From an uncultured Alphaproteobacteria bacterium (lineage in GTDB: Bacteria; Pseudomonadota; Alphaproteobacteria; Micavibrionales; Micavibrionaceae), in the NCBI GenBank assembly GCA_946481075.1, contig CAMLMC010000001.1, positions 558,001 through 622,000 on the forward strand: 64,000 nt of DNA. The letters run 5' to 3'. The notes beneath the pieces were generated by a model. It was given only the letters and a program-made list of their open reading frames with translations, ran no database searches and had not been told where the DNA came from. The first letter of the stretch is position 1. Every line of letters starts with the position of its first letter. Both the position numbers and the translations under genes were made by a program. Below are positions 51,343-59,583 of this stretch, in pieces.

Positions 51343-52605
51343 TTAGACCGGCAAATACTCCCGCTCCAGTTCATCCAGCGTTCCAGCCTTGATGGCCGCG
51401 CGTACGTCCCGCATCAGGCGGTTGATAAAGGCCACGTTGTGCTGGCTGATAATCTGGTGGGCCAGCGCCTCTTCGGCCTTTAACAGGTGATGCAGATACG
51501 CCTTGGAGAAATTGGCCGATGACCACAGGCCTAGCGTTTCATCGAGCGGGCTCGGATCATTCTTGTACTTGGCATTGAGAAGATTGATCTTCTCACCCGG
51601 TACGCCTTTCATAAACGCCGCGCCATGGCGGGCCAGACGGGTCGGGATAACGCAATCGAACGTGTCGATGCCATAGCGTACACCGTTAAAGATATCCTTG
51701 ACCCGGCCAATGCCCAGGAAGTGGATCGGCCGGTTCGGGTGGTTGTGTTTGCGCGTGTATTCAAGGATGCCGTACATCTCTTCATCCGACCCGCCGAGGC
51801 ATCCGCCTATCGCCGTGCCAAAGAACGGGCGCGAGGCCACATACTGCGCGCTCTCAACGCGAAGATCCTCATACACGCCGCCCTGCACCACGCCATAAAG
51901 CCCCTGCCTGCCGTCATGCATGGCGTTGAAGGCGTGCAGCGAACGATCGCCCCATCGTTGGCTCATCAGCATCGATTTGGCGGTGTAATCCTTGCTGACC
52001 TGATAGGCCGTGCATTCATCCATCTGGACGATCAAATCCGCGCCGATCTTACGCTGCAAATCCATCGCGATCTCGGGATTCAGGCACATCACCTTTCCGT
52101 CCTTGTAGGAACGGAAGAACGCGCCGTCTTCGGTAATTTTCAAAAGACTTTCACGTTTCTGGTGACCGCGCCCCTTGATTTCATCGGCGCAGGAGCCATG
52201 CCCCATGGAGAATACCTGAAAACCGCCGGAATCGGTGAGCATCGGGCCATCCCAACCGGTGAATTTATGCAGGCCGCCCATTTGTTCAATCAAATCCGCG
52301 CCCGGCTGAATCATCAGATGATAGGTGTTCGACAGAATGATATCCGACTTGGCTTCGCGGAGCTGATGCGGCGACAGGTTCTTCACGGTCGCCTTGGTGC
52401 CGCAGAAAATATAGTTCGGTGTTTCGATTGTCCCGTGCGGTGTCGTCAATCGGCCCAAACGTGCGCCGCTCTTTGGATCAACATGCGTGACTTCAAACCC
52501 GTGGTTCGGATATTCGATTTTGGTATCGAATGCCTTTGTCACCGGCTGTGGCGGTTTGCGCTTTTCTTTTTTCAGCTTGCGGTTGGACGGGACAACAATT
52601 TCCAT
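51343..52605 (-). CDS. tgt: tRNA-guanine transglycosylase, zinc-site cysteines absent
   Basis: 420 residues, including an N-terminal Lys/Pro-rich extension of about 40. Tgt exchanges G34 for preQ1 in tRNAs with GUN anticodons. The catalytic segments are intact: LTDSGGFQVFSM, DLIVQMDECTAYQ, GVVQGG and TFDCVIPTRLARHGAAF. The zinc motif, in E. coli DEDCDCYTC before the YSRAYLHHL segment, reads DETLGLWSS here, so all three cysteines are lost while the later HN is kept. ATG 52605 follows AAGGAAATAG. QueA is not adjacent. Confidence 0.92.
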   Translation of the reverse strand: MEIVVPSNRKLKKEKRKPPQPVTKAFDTKIEYPNHGFEVTHVDPKSGARLGRLTTPHGTIETPNYIFCGTKATVKNLSPHQLREAKSDIILSNTYHLMIQPGADLIEQMGGLHKFTGWDGPMLTDSGGFQVFSMGHGSCADEIKGRGHQKRESLLKITEDGAFFRSYKDGKVMCLNPEIAMDLQRKIGADLIVQMDECTAYQVSKDYTAKSMLMSQRWGDRSLHAFNAMHDGRQGLYGVVQGGVYEDLRVESAQYVASRPFFGTAIGGCLGGSDEEMYGILEYTRKHNHPNRPIHFLGIGRVKDIFNGVRYGIDTFDCVIPTRLARHGAAFMKGVPGEKINLLNAKYKNDPSPLDETLGLWSSANFSKAYLHHLLKAEEALAHQIISQHNVAFINRLMRDVRAAIKAGTLDELEREYLPV

Positions 52606-52627
52606 TTTGACTATTTCCTTCGAATTT

Positions 52628-52655
52628 CAAAAAATATCCCGGCTTTCGCCGGGAT
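52628..52655 (-). terminator. Intrinsic terminator of rpmB
   Basis: On the minus strand ATCCCGGC-GAAA-GCCGGGAT is followed by ATTTTTT. It lies 31 bases after the rpmB stop and before the tgt ribosome site. Confidence 0.85.
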
Positions 52656-52685
52656 GTTTCCTTTTGCCTGATGCGATTAACGCCA

Positions 52686-52979
52686 TTAGGCTTTCTTTTC
52701 GGCCAGAGCCTTTTCGATTTGCGCTTTGTAAGGACGCAGGGCCGGGTCCAGCTTTGTTTTCGCTGTGTCGGCAACAAAGGCGTCAAAACCGCCTTTGTGG
52801 TCCAGTGTACGAAGGCCCGCAGCAGAAATCTTCACGGAGATTTTGCGCTTCAGCAGTTCGCTGTAAATCGTTGTGTCATGCACGTTCACTTCGAATGTGC
52901 GTTTTGTTTTGTTTTCGGCGTGGGAACGGTTGTTTCCGACCATTCTCTTTTTGCCTGTAACCATGCACTGACGGCTCAT
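52686..52979 (-). CDS. rpmB: 50S ribosomal protein L28
   Basis: 97 residues, the normal alphaproteobacterial length. SRQCMVTGKKRMVGNNRSHA and KRTFEVNVHD are the family's N-terminal motif, and VKISAAGLRTLDHKGGFDAF the later one. It has its own terminator. Confidence 0.97.
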   Translation of the reverse strand: MSRQCMVTGKKRMVGNNRSHAENKTKRTFEVNVHDTTIYSELLKRKISVKISAAGLRTLDHKGGFDAFVADTAKTKLDPALRPYKAQIEKALAEKKA

Positions 52980-53055
52980 TGTCTCATTCCTTCTATCGGA
53001 GAATCCTTAAAATCAGGGCGGACATTAAGCGATTTGCGGGAGGGAAGTCAAGCAT

Positions 53056-54114
53056 TCAGCCAAAAAAACTTGGAATGCCTCCGCGTGCGCCCAAAACCGT
53101 GGCGGCCATAAGGCCCAACAGGAATAAAATATGTGCGATTACAAGGATATAAAGCCCGCGATGGAGGTGCTTGGCTCCAATCTGCGCCGTGGCGTCTTGC
53201 GGCCCGGTCCACGCCCGTTTGATGGCGCTGCCCTCTAGATCCTGCGTCGGCCCGCCGAGACTCACCTTCAGGGCAAAGGCCATCGCCGTAACGGCCGCCC
53301 CGCCTTGCTCATACGGCGCGGCCCCTTTCCTGAACGGCACGAGCGAGAAAACCGCCCGGGTCATGCCTGCCGTTGGCGTAATAAGGCCGGACAGCGCAAT
53401 CAACAGGCCGGAAAGCACGTTCGGCACGAATCCCATAAGTTTTTCGAGCGCCAACATCGGCGCGCCAAAACCGCGGCCAAACCCCTCCTTGCCGAACCGC
53501 CATGCAAGGGCCGCAAGGCCCGCATACAGAAACGCCGCCGGAAGGCCCCCGATCAAATACCAGATGACCGGCGCGACTACGCCCTTATCGAGCACTTTTG
53601 CCCCCATGCCGATTCCAACGCGGGTGATCGTGAATTCGTCCGCCGCGGTAAGGTTGCTCCGCGTGGTTTTGGCGATTGTATAGAACGCCCCTTTGACCAA
53701 CTCTTTGGATTGCAGCGCTTTGTGCAAGCGGATTAGCGCCTGCCAAACCGTCCCGACACTTAAAACAAGGCTAAGGGCAACAATGTCGACCAAAAGATAC
53801 GCAGGATATTCCGTGGAAAGAATTTGAAAGGCGCGCCCGATCAAAAAAGAAACGATCAATGCTGTAAAAGCCATGATCAACCCGCGACTGGCAAGGTCGC
53901 CCTCATCCCTGTCCGCATCGCCCAGCTTGCTGCCCAGTTTTCCAAACAGGATTTCAATGGCCCGCCAGAAATAAGGATTGGCATTGCCACCAAAAGCCAT
54001 GCCCACCACGCCCATAAAAGCCACAAAAACTATCGCGCATGCCGCCGCTGGCAAACGTGCCGGATCGAGGAGTTGTTCATGTAGAGAGGCTATGAAAGCG
54101 GATATCTGTTCCAT
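53056..54114 (-). CDS. CobD/CbiB-family membrane protein
   Basis: 352 residues with about five to seven hydrophobic helices (AACAIVFVAFMGVVGMAFGG, GLIMAFTALIVSFLIGRAF, YLLVDIVALSLVLSVGTVW). The segment TRSNLTAADEFTITRVGIGM followed by VVAPVIWYLIGGLPAAFLYA matches the CbiB/CobD adenosylcobinamide-phosphate synthase family. No other cobalamin gene is present in the window, so its actual role is open. Confidence 0.8.
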   Translation of the reverse strand: MEQISAFIASLHEQLLDPARLPAAACAIVFVAFMGVVGMAFGGNANPYFWRAIEILFGKLGSKLGDADRDEGDLASRGLIMAFTALIVSFLIGRAFQILSTEYPAYLLVDIVALSLVLSVGTVWQALIRLHKALQSKELVKGAFYTIAKTTRSNLTAADEFTITRVGIGMGAKVLDKGVVAPVIWYLIGGLPAAFLYAGLAALAWRFGKEGFGRGFGAPMLALEKLMGFVPNVLSGLLIALSGLITPTAGMTRAVFSLVPFRKGAAPYEQGGAAVTAMAFALKVSLGGPTQDLEGSAIKRAWTGPQDATAQIGAKHLHRGLYILVIAHILFLLGLMAATVLGARGGIPSFFG

Positions 54115-54203
54115 TCCCTTATCCTACCAGCGTTTTTATCTTTACAAAAGGGCGCGAAAACCGTTATGAACACGCGCAAAAATAAAGATAACGAGGGTGT
54201 AAA

Positions 54204-54536
54204 ATGACCATTAATTCAAAAGGCGACTATGTTGAAGCGTTTATGGCTTTGGCGATGGATTCATCCCACGACACGTTGACACATCCCAGCACGCCTGCGT
54301 TACAAAGCTTTATCAAGCAACACGTCATCACCCCGGGCACGCGCGACGAGCGCGTCAGCAGTTTCATAGAGTTTGCCAATGATGTCGTTAGCCATTGCCT
54401 GCAAGAGCCCTGCCTGTGTAATTCCTTTCAGGACGTTATGCAACTTATACCGCAGGAAACGGTCGAACAAAAACGTATCGGACACGCACTTCGCAAGGTC
54501 GCCATCGAAGTCGGCGCGCACAAACCGGCCTGGTAG
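54204..54536 (+). CDS. Hypothetical protein
   Basis: 110 residues from ATG 54204 behind ACGAGGGTG. Helical and soluble, with three cysteines (SHCLQEPCLCNSF). No family recognised. A GAAGCCC/GGGCTTC terminator follows. Confidence 0.65.
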   Translation: MTINSKGDYVEAFMALAMDSSHDTLTHPSTPALQSFIKQHVITPGTRDERVSSFIEFANDVVSHCLQEPCLCNSFQDVMQLIPQETVEQKRIGHALRKVAIEVGAHKPAW

Positions 54537-54589
54537 GCTCCCACTCCAATATTTCGTTTTTTAAAACACATTCCTTAAGCTATCATTCA

Positions 54590-54617
54590 GAAGCCCTCCC
54601 CGGGCTTCTTTTCTTTT
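54590..54617 (+). terminator. Intrinsic terminator
   Basis: GAAGCCC / GGGCTTC stem with loop TCCCC, followed by TTTTCTTTT. Confidence 0.8.
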
Positions 54618-54680
54618 GCGCATTTCGCTGCCATCTTATGCTATAATATTAACCAATACTGATTTGGGATTAGGACCGCT

Positions 54681-56078
54681 ATGCTCTACCACCTTTATGA
54701 TCTTCAGCACGCCATTATGACGCCGGCACGCCTTATGGCCGAAGTGACCAAGATGGCATTCCAAAATCCATGGAATCCGCTGGCGCACACCCCGATAGGC
54801 CGGACCATCGCCGCGGGTGCGGAATTGTTCGAGCGTGTTAACCGGCGCTTCGGGGAGCCTGACTGGAGCCTTCCCAAAACCGAAATCGATGGGAAAGAAG
54901 TCGCGGTTACCGAAGAGGTCATCGTGACAAAACCATTCTGTCACCTCACCCATTTCAAGCGCGATATCAAACGCAAGGACCCGCGCGTTCTGGTCGTTGC
55001 ACCGATGTCCGGCCACTACGCCACCCTGTTGCGCGGCACGGTTGAGGCGTTGCTGCCCCACCATGATGTCTATGTGACGGACTGGATCGATGCGCGCATG
55101 GTTCCCGTCAACGAAGGCAAATTCAACCTCGACGACTTCATCACCTATCTGCGCGAGTTTATGTCGCTACTCGGCCCGCAAACGCATTTGATTGCCGTGT
55201 GCCAACCGGCGGTCCCTGTTCTCGCCGCTGTTTCCCTGATGGCCGCAGACGAAGACCCGAACCAGCCATTGACAATGACATTGATGGGCGGGCCGATCGA
55301 TACACGCATTTCCAAAACCGCCGTCAACAAACTGGCGGAAGAACGCCCGATGTCATGGTTTGAAAATTCCGTGATTGAAACCGTTCCGGCCTATTATCCC
55401 GGCGCGTTCCGCAAGGTCTATCCGGGTTTTCTGCAACTTTCCGGCTTTATGTCGATGAACCTTGACCGCCATGTCGGCGCGCATATGAAATTCTACCAGC
55501 ACCTTGTACAAGGCGATGGGGAGAGTGCCGAGTTCCACCGCAAGTTCTATAACGAATATAATGCCGTCATGGACATTACCGCCGAGTTCTATTTGCAAAC
55601 AATCGATACGGTGTTCCAGCGCCATCTTCTGCCCCGCGGTGAAATGCGTTGGCGAGATCCCCTGAGCGGCAAACTGGTGCGTGTTAATCCAAAAGCGATT
55701 GAACACACGGCCCTGTTTACCATTGAAGGCGAACTGGACGATATTTCATCGCGCGGGCAAACCACGGCGGCGCATGATTTGTGTTACAATCTGCCGCAAC
55801 GGAAACAATTCCATCTCTTCCAATTAAAGACCGGCCATTATGGCATTTTCAACGGTAGCAAATGGCGTAACGAGATCATGCCACGCATTCGTCATTTCAT
55901 GCGGGAATTTGACCCCGGATGCGATCCGGTCCCGGAACGCGATTTGAAATCCATTCCGGATATCGCACCGGACCGTTTCAACCGTGATACGCATGGCGTC
56001 GCCGCCGTGCGCCGCTGGCTGAAGGAACGCGATGAAAAAGGCGGCCATGAACGTGTAGGTGCGTCCGAAGACGCCTGA
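54681..56078 (+). CDS. phaZ: Intracellular polyhydroxyalkanoate depolymerase
   Basis: 465 residues. PhaZ degrades stored polyhydroxybutyrate granules. The N-terminal MLYHLYDLQHAIMTPARLMA and the nucleophile elbow AVCQPAVPVLAAV (Cys at about 174 in place of the lipase Ser) are hallmarks of the intracellular type, with VYVTDWIDARMVP upstream and the final His in KTGHYGIFNGSKWR. No signal peptide. No phaC lies in the window. Confidence 0.95.
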   Translation: MLYHLYDLQHAIMTPARLMAEVTKMAFQNPWNPLAHTPIGRTIAAGAELFERVNRRFGEPDWSLPKTEIDGKEVAVTEEVIVTKPFCHLTHFKRDIKRKDPRVLVVAPMSGHYATLLRGTVEALLPHHDVYVTDWIDARMVPVNEGKFNLDDFITYLREFMSLLGPQTHLIAVCQPAVPVLAAVSLMAADEDPNQPLTMTLMGGPIDTRISKTAVNKLAEERPMSWFENSVIETVPAYYPGAFRKVYPGFLQLSGFMSMNLDRHVGAHMKFYQHLVQGDGESAEFHRKFYNEYNAVMDITAEFYLQTIDTVFQRHLLPRGEMRWRDPLSGKLVRVNPKAIEHTALFTIEGELDDISSRGQTTAAHDLCYNLPQRKQFHLFQLKTGHYGIFNGSKWRNEIMPRIRHFMREFDPGCDPVPERDLKSIPDIAPDRFNRDTHGVAAVRRWLKERDEKGGHERVGASEDA

Positions 56079-56172
56079 CTTGCCGTTTTCTATAATTATG
56101 TTGCTTTTGCAACGCCGTCTGGACTATAACGGCGTCAAATTGCATACAACCTGATTCTGAGGAGTAATATCC

Positions 56173-56379
56173 ATGCCCGAAATCATCAAAACATCCGTTG
56201 ACCTTGCCCCGTTGTTTGCGGAAGCAAAAACACGCGGCGAAGGTTTTGTAAAAGTGGACGGCCATACCATTGTTCGCGCGCCTTATGGCGGTCACGCAAT
56301 TGTCATGTCGGACAGGGAAAAAGAGCTGGCGCACAATCTGACGGTTGTTGATCCCTACGCCCACATATTCGTCCGCTAA
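56173..56379 (+). CDS. Small hypothetical protein
   Basis: 68 residues from ATG 56173 after GAGGAGTAATATCC. A compact alpha/beta sequence (VKVDGHTIVRAPYGGHAIVM). No family recognised. It may be co-transcribed with phaZ, 95 bases upstream. Confidence 0.65.
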   Translation: MPEIIKTSVDLAPLFAEAKTRGEGFVKVDGHTIVRAPYGGHAIVMSDREKELAHNLTVVDPYAHIFVR

Positions 56380-56396
56380 ACAGCAAATATAAACGC

Positions 56397-57452
56397 TCAG
56401 ACGAATTCCGGCCCGAACAACAGGGCCGGATCATCCGTGCCATCTGGCGCCTTACGCAGATGCGGCCATAAATTTATCATCGCCTGCCCCTTATCCGCCA
56501 GAAACAGGATAAGCGCTCCGGGCTCCCTATTGGCAGATACAGACAACGTACCGTCCGCATTCTCGATGAATATTGTTTGAAAAAGATGGCCGATGACTTT
56601 TCCGAAGGGGCATTGTCTGAATTCGATATCATCGCCCGATCTTGCATAGGATTTAAAAGCGCTGCCTCTATGGGCCTTGCCTAACGCAGCCTGCACATCT
56701 TGCCCATCGAGCGTTTTAACACGTTCCTTCAATGAGGAAAGCATAACGGGATACAAATCATGCCAGAAAGAAAATTCGTTGGCATTGGTAGTACTATCTC
56801 GCAAAAATTCTTCAACCATTTGCATGTCGTTCCCGTCGAAAATCCATTCAAAATGCGCCGATGCTTCAAGCATATCTTTAAAATACTGCCCAACACCTGC
56901 CTGAAGACAGGCCAGCGCCACAAGCAGATTTGTCGAATGCGGATAATGGTTTTGGGCCGCCTCCATCTCGGGCTTGCTGAGAGGATGAAACTCTAGGCTA
57001 CGCGTACCATCAGGAAGCTTAAAATCACCCGCCTCTGCAAAGCGGCTATATAAAGGTTTTAACGGCTGACCAGCCTGGATAAAATTCCCGCGAGAGGTTA
57101 GTGGCTCCAATCTGAATTGTTCGATGGTCGCCTTCAATGACTGTGAGAAATCAGCACTATAATAAGCGGCCAAATATTCTTGTATATGGCGCACATTCAT
57201 CAGGGATAACACAATATTCTGCTTTGTGAGCACTCCATCATCTGCAGCCATCTGCTCCAGACGGTCGAACAAAGGATCAAAATACCCGGATGTTGCTTTC
57301 ATCAGCGTAATGCGGAGATGGGAGAACTGTTTTTCAGGGGGATGCGAACGCACAGATAGGAACAGCGTACGCAAATATTGCCGGAAGATAGAATTAAAAT
57401 GGGCCGCCGCTTGTTCATGCCGGAAGACATACCAGCTATTATGTCCAATCAC
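56397..57452 (-). CDS. Hypothetical protein
   Basis: 351 residues from ATG 57452. Largely helical, soluble, with His/Phe-rich N-terminus (MIGHNSWYVFRHEQAAAHFN). Segments such as FRQCPFGKVIGHLFQTIFIE and PGALILFLADKGQAMINLWP look structured, but no family is recognised. Expression would start from the AT-rich region to its right. Confidence 0.6.
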   Translation of the reverse strand: MIGHNSWYVFRHEQAAAHFNSIFRQYLRTLFLSVRSHPPEKQFSHLRITLMKATSGYFDPLFDRLEQMAADDGVLTKQNIVLSLMNVRHIQEYLAAYYSADFSQSLKATIEQFRLEPLTSRGNFIQAGQPLKPLYSRFAEAGDFKLPDGTRSLEFHPLSKPEMEAAQNHYPHSTNLLVALACLQAGVGQYFKDMLEASAHFEWIFDGNDMQMVEEFLRDSTTNANEFSFWHDLYPVMLSSLKERVKTLDGQDVQAALGKAHRGSAFKSYARSGDDIEFRQCPFGKVIGHLFQTIFIENADGTLSVSANREPGALILFLADKGQAMINLWPHLRKAPDGTDDPALLFGPEFV

Positions 57453-57852
57453 AAGCTTTTTCTAACTCTCGCCGCAACCCTCCGACTGCTTCTATACCCT
57501 ACCCCATTTCAGCACGATTAGAACAATATTATGGTTAACAGGTCGACGCAAAATCCGTTAACAATAGGTTAATTATGACTATTAACTGTGGATAACTGGC
57601 TGAAAACATGGTGGATTAACATGCTATTTGTTGGCATATGGCACACATTTTCGACACCCTCGCTGCACCCCGCAGAAATCCGTGCAACGCACCATAAAAA
57701 CGCAATAAAATAGTTTAACATCAATAACTTAATTAATAGTAATTTTGTTGCGCAACAACGAACAAAAATTTTTTCATTTGCCCCTTGCCAATTATTTTCA
57801 AGAACGATAGGTTCGTGCTATCCTATTAATAGGAACTCAAGCAGAGGATCGC
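57453..57852. other. AT-rich intergenic region with CtrA and DnaA boxes (candidate origin or cell-cycle promoter)
   Basis: 400 bases between divergent genes without a credible ORF. It holds TTAACAATAGGTTAA (57558-57572), a full TTAA-N7-TTAA CtrA box, two more TTAA half sites (57535, 57582), and a perfect DnaA box TGTGGATAA (57587-57595) two bases after the last. Further right are an AT-rich stretch (57700-57745), the palindrome TTGTTGCGCAACAA (57745-57758) and CCTATTAATAGG (57822-57833). Overlapping CtrA and DnaA sites recall the Caulobacter origin. Confidence 0.5.
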
Positions 57853-58644
57853 ATGACGAAAAGGGTAAAACCTTTAAATGCGGAGCGTGGACGCGCTCGC
57901 GCACAAGGCGAACTGTTTTCCCGTGACGGGGAAAACGGGGCTCTTGGCCTGCCCTTTGCCGAAATCTCTCCCCGTTTGATCGTCAGCATTTCCGAACGCG
58001 CCAAACGCATGGCTCTGCGTCTTGACCCGCGCAAGCGCGTGGTCCATCTGGTTGTCCCGAAACGCGCTTCCATGCGTACGGCGTACCTGTTTGCGGAGCA
58101 GAACAAGGACTGGATCCGTGAAAAATTACGCGACCTGCCACGTCCTATTCCGTTCAAGAACGGCGAAATACTGCCGATTTTGGGCCGCGAACGCAAAATT
58201 ATCGTCCTTTATAACGAAGATCTGAAGCATACGGACATCGTCCTGAAAAAAGACGAATTGCTGGTCCTGACCAACAAGGCGGACCCATCGGTACGTATCC
58301 GCCGTTTCCTGACCGATCTGGCGCGGGAAAAACTGACCGAACTGGCCTATGCCAAGGCCGGACTGATCCGCCGCAAGATCGACGACATTATGGTGAAGGA
58401 CACACGCTCCCGCTGGGGCTCGTGCTCCGAAGATGGCCGCCTTGCCTTTTCCTGGCGCCTGATTTTCGCGCCGGTTAAGGCATTCGATTATGTCGTGGCG
58501 CACGAAGTTGCCCACCTCGTCCATATGGACCACAGCGACAATTTCTGGCGGGTGTGCGAACGCCTGTCACGGGACTATGAAGAAGGCAAAGGCTGGATGG
58601 CCCAAAACGGCAACGACCTGATGCGCTTCGGGCCCGAACACTAA
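57853..58644 (+). CDS. YgjP-like metallopeptidase (M48/DUF45 family)
   Basis: 263 residues. The zinc motif is AHEVAHLVHMDHSDNFWRVC (HExxH with downstream His), preceded by DTRSRWGSCSEDGRLAFSWR, the family's conserved RWGSC motif. The N-terminal half (SERAKRMALRLDPRKRVVHL) is typical of YgjP. Cytosolic. Substrate unknown; related proteins are loosely linked to SprT-type DNA-protein crosslink proteases by fold. Confidence 0.92.
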   Translation: MTKRVKPLNAERGRARAQGELFSRDGENGALGLPFAEISPRLIVSISERAKRMALRLDPRKRVVHLVVPKRASMRTAYLFAEQNKDWIREKLRDLPRPIPFKNGEILPILGRERKIIVLYNEDLKHTDIVLKKDELLVLTNKADPSVRIRRFLTDLAREKLTELAYAKAGLIRRKIDDIMVKDTRSRWGSCSEDGRLAFSWRLIFAPVKAFDYVVAHEVAHLVHMDHSDNFWRVCERLSRDYEEGKGWMAQNGNDLMRFGPEH

Positions 58645-58686
58645 GAATAACCTTACAACCATCTCCTTCAAGAATGTTGTTAAGGT

Positions 58687-58740
58687 GGCGCTTTTGCCGG
58701 GGAGGACAAGCCCCATATGGCAAAAGCGCCTTTTTATTTT
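58687..58740 (+). terminator. Strong terminator, possibly end of a small structured RNA
   Basis: GGCGCTTTTGCC (58687-58698) and GGCAAAAGCGCC (58719-58730) pair perfectly, with an inner GGGG/CCCC helix, then TTTTTATTTT. A weaker CCTTACAAC (58651-58659) / GTTGTTAAGG (58676-58685) stem lies just upstream. Confidence 0.85.
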
Positions 58741-58817
58741 CATAAAAACAAATCACTTCTCTTTCATGGCAAAAAAGGCTATAAAAGGGGCAATTATAAC
58801 AACTTTAAGAGAGAAAC

Positions 58818-59081
58818 ATGCCTTCCCGCTTTGTGCCGGACCATTCGAATATCGATTACGACAGACTAAGCCCCACAGACAAAAAAGCCTTTCGCGAAGA
58901 GACCCTTGGCCTTTTGAAAGTCCCCGCCGGCAATGAACTGGCCGGAATGTTTAATGACGGTGCGGGTGCCCACCCATTTTATGCGCAGCCACCCGCCCCG
59001 CCCGTAGATAGACGCGGCGCCATAACGTGGGAAAACCCGCATTTGACGCCGACCGCCCATAACTGGGGCAACGATTTTTAA
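58818..59081 (+). CDS. Hypothetical protein
   Basis: 87 residues from ATG 58818 behind AGAGAGAAAC. Pro-rich second half (FYAQPPAPPVDRRGAITWEN), ending TPTAHNWGNDF; likely disordered. No family recognised. Confidence 0.6.
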   Translation: MPSRFVPDHSNIDYDRLSPTDKKAFREETLGLLKVPAGNELAGMFNDGAGAHPFYAQPPAPPVDRRGAITWENPHLTPTAHNWGNDF

Positions 59082-59144
59082 AAAATAGTTTACATAATGT
59101 TAAGGCTGTGATAGGGTACTGAAAATCCAATCAGAGAGGCAGAT

Positions 59145-59531
59145 ATGGGACTTTCATTCAATCTTCATTCCGGCGCGGCCCTAAAATCCATGATGGATGG
59201 CATCGGCGAAACAACCGCCAGACTCCTGAAAAAGGCTTTCCACGGTTATAGCAGCGAGATCGTATCGGATGCGCTATCGCGTGGCGCAAAAGACGTTGCG
59301 GCCTCCCCTCTAAATGATCTTTCCACGGCAAAGCTGAATGCCATTCCGGCAATAAAGGATCTGAAGGCCGGCGTCACGTTCGACAGCGCCAACTGGACCG
59401 GCCGTGGTTTCAATGGCTTTACCAAACCCAAAGTCGAGGTTTCTGTGGGCGTTATTGATCTGAATGCCAAACCGGAAAAACCGGGTGCATTGTCGCCAAT
59501 GGCACCTAAGGGCCCCGGACTAAATATGTGA
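59145..59531 (+). CDS. Hypothetical protein
   Basis: 128 residues from ATG 59145 behind GAGAGGCAGAT. The first half has amphipathic helices (AALKSMMDGIGETTARLLKK), the second half is Gly/Pro/Lys-rich and ends LSPMAPKGPGLNM. No signal peptide. No family recognised. Confidence 0.6.
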   Translation: MGLSFNLHSGAALKSMMDGIGETTARLLKKAFHGYSSEIVSDALSRGAKDVAASPLNDLSTAKLNAIPAIKDLKAGVTFDSANWTGRGFNGFTKPKVEVSVGVIDLNAKPEKPGALSPMAPKGPGLNM

Positions 59532-59583
59532 TTTACATTCTACCGCCTCCCTATGGGCGGCAGGATCGTCTATAGTCCTGCAA

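Noticed and set aside
51625..52671. 348-codon plus-strand frame opposite tgt
   Set aside because: Antisense shadow of tgt; no motif and biased composition.
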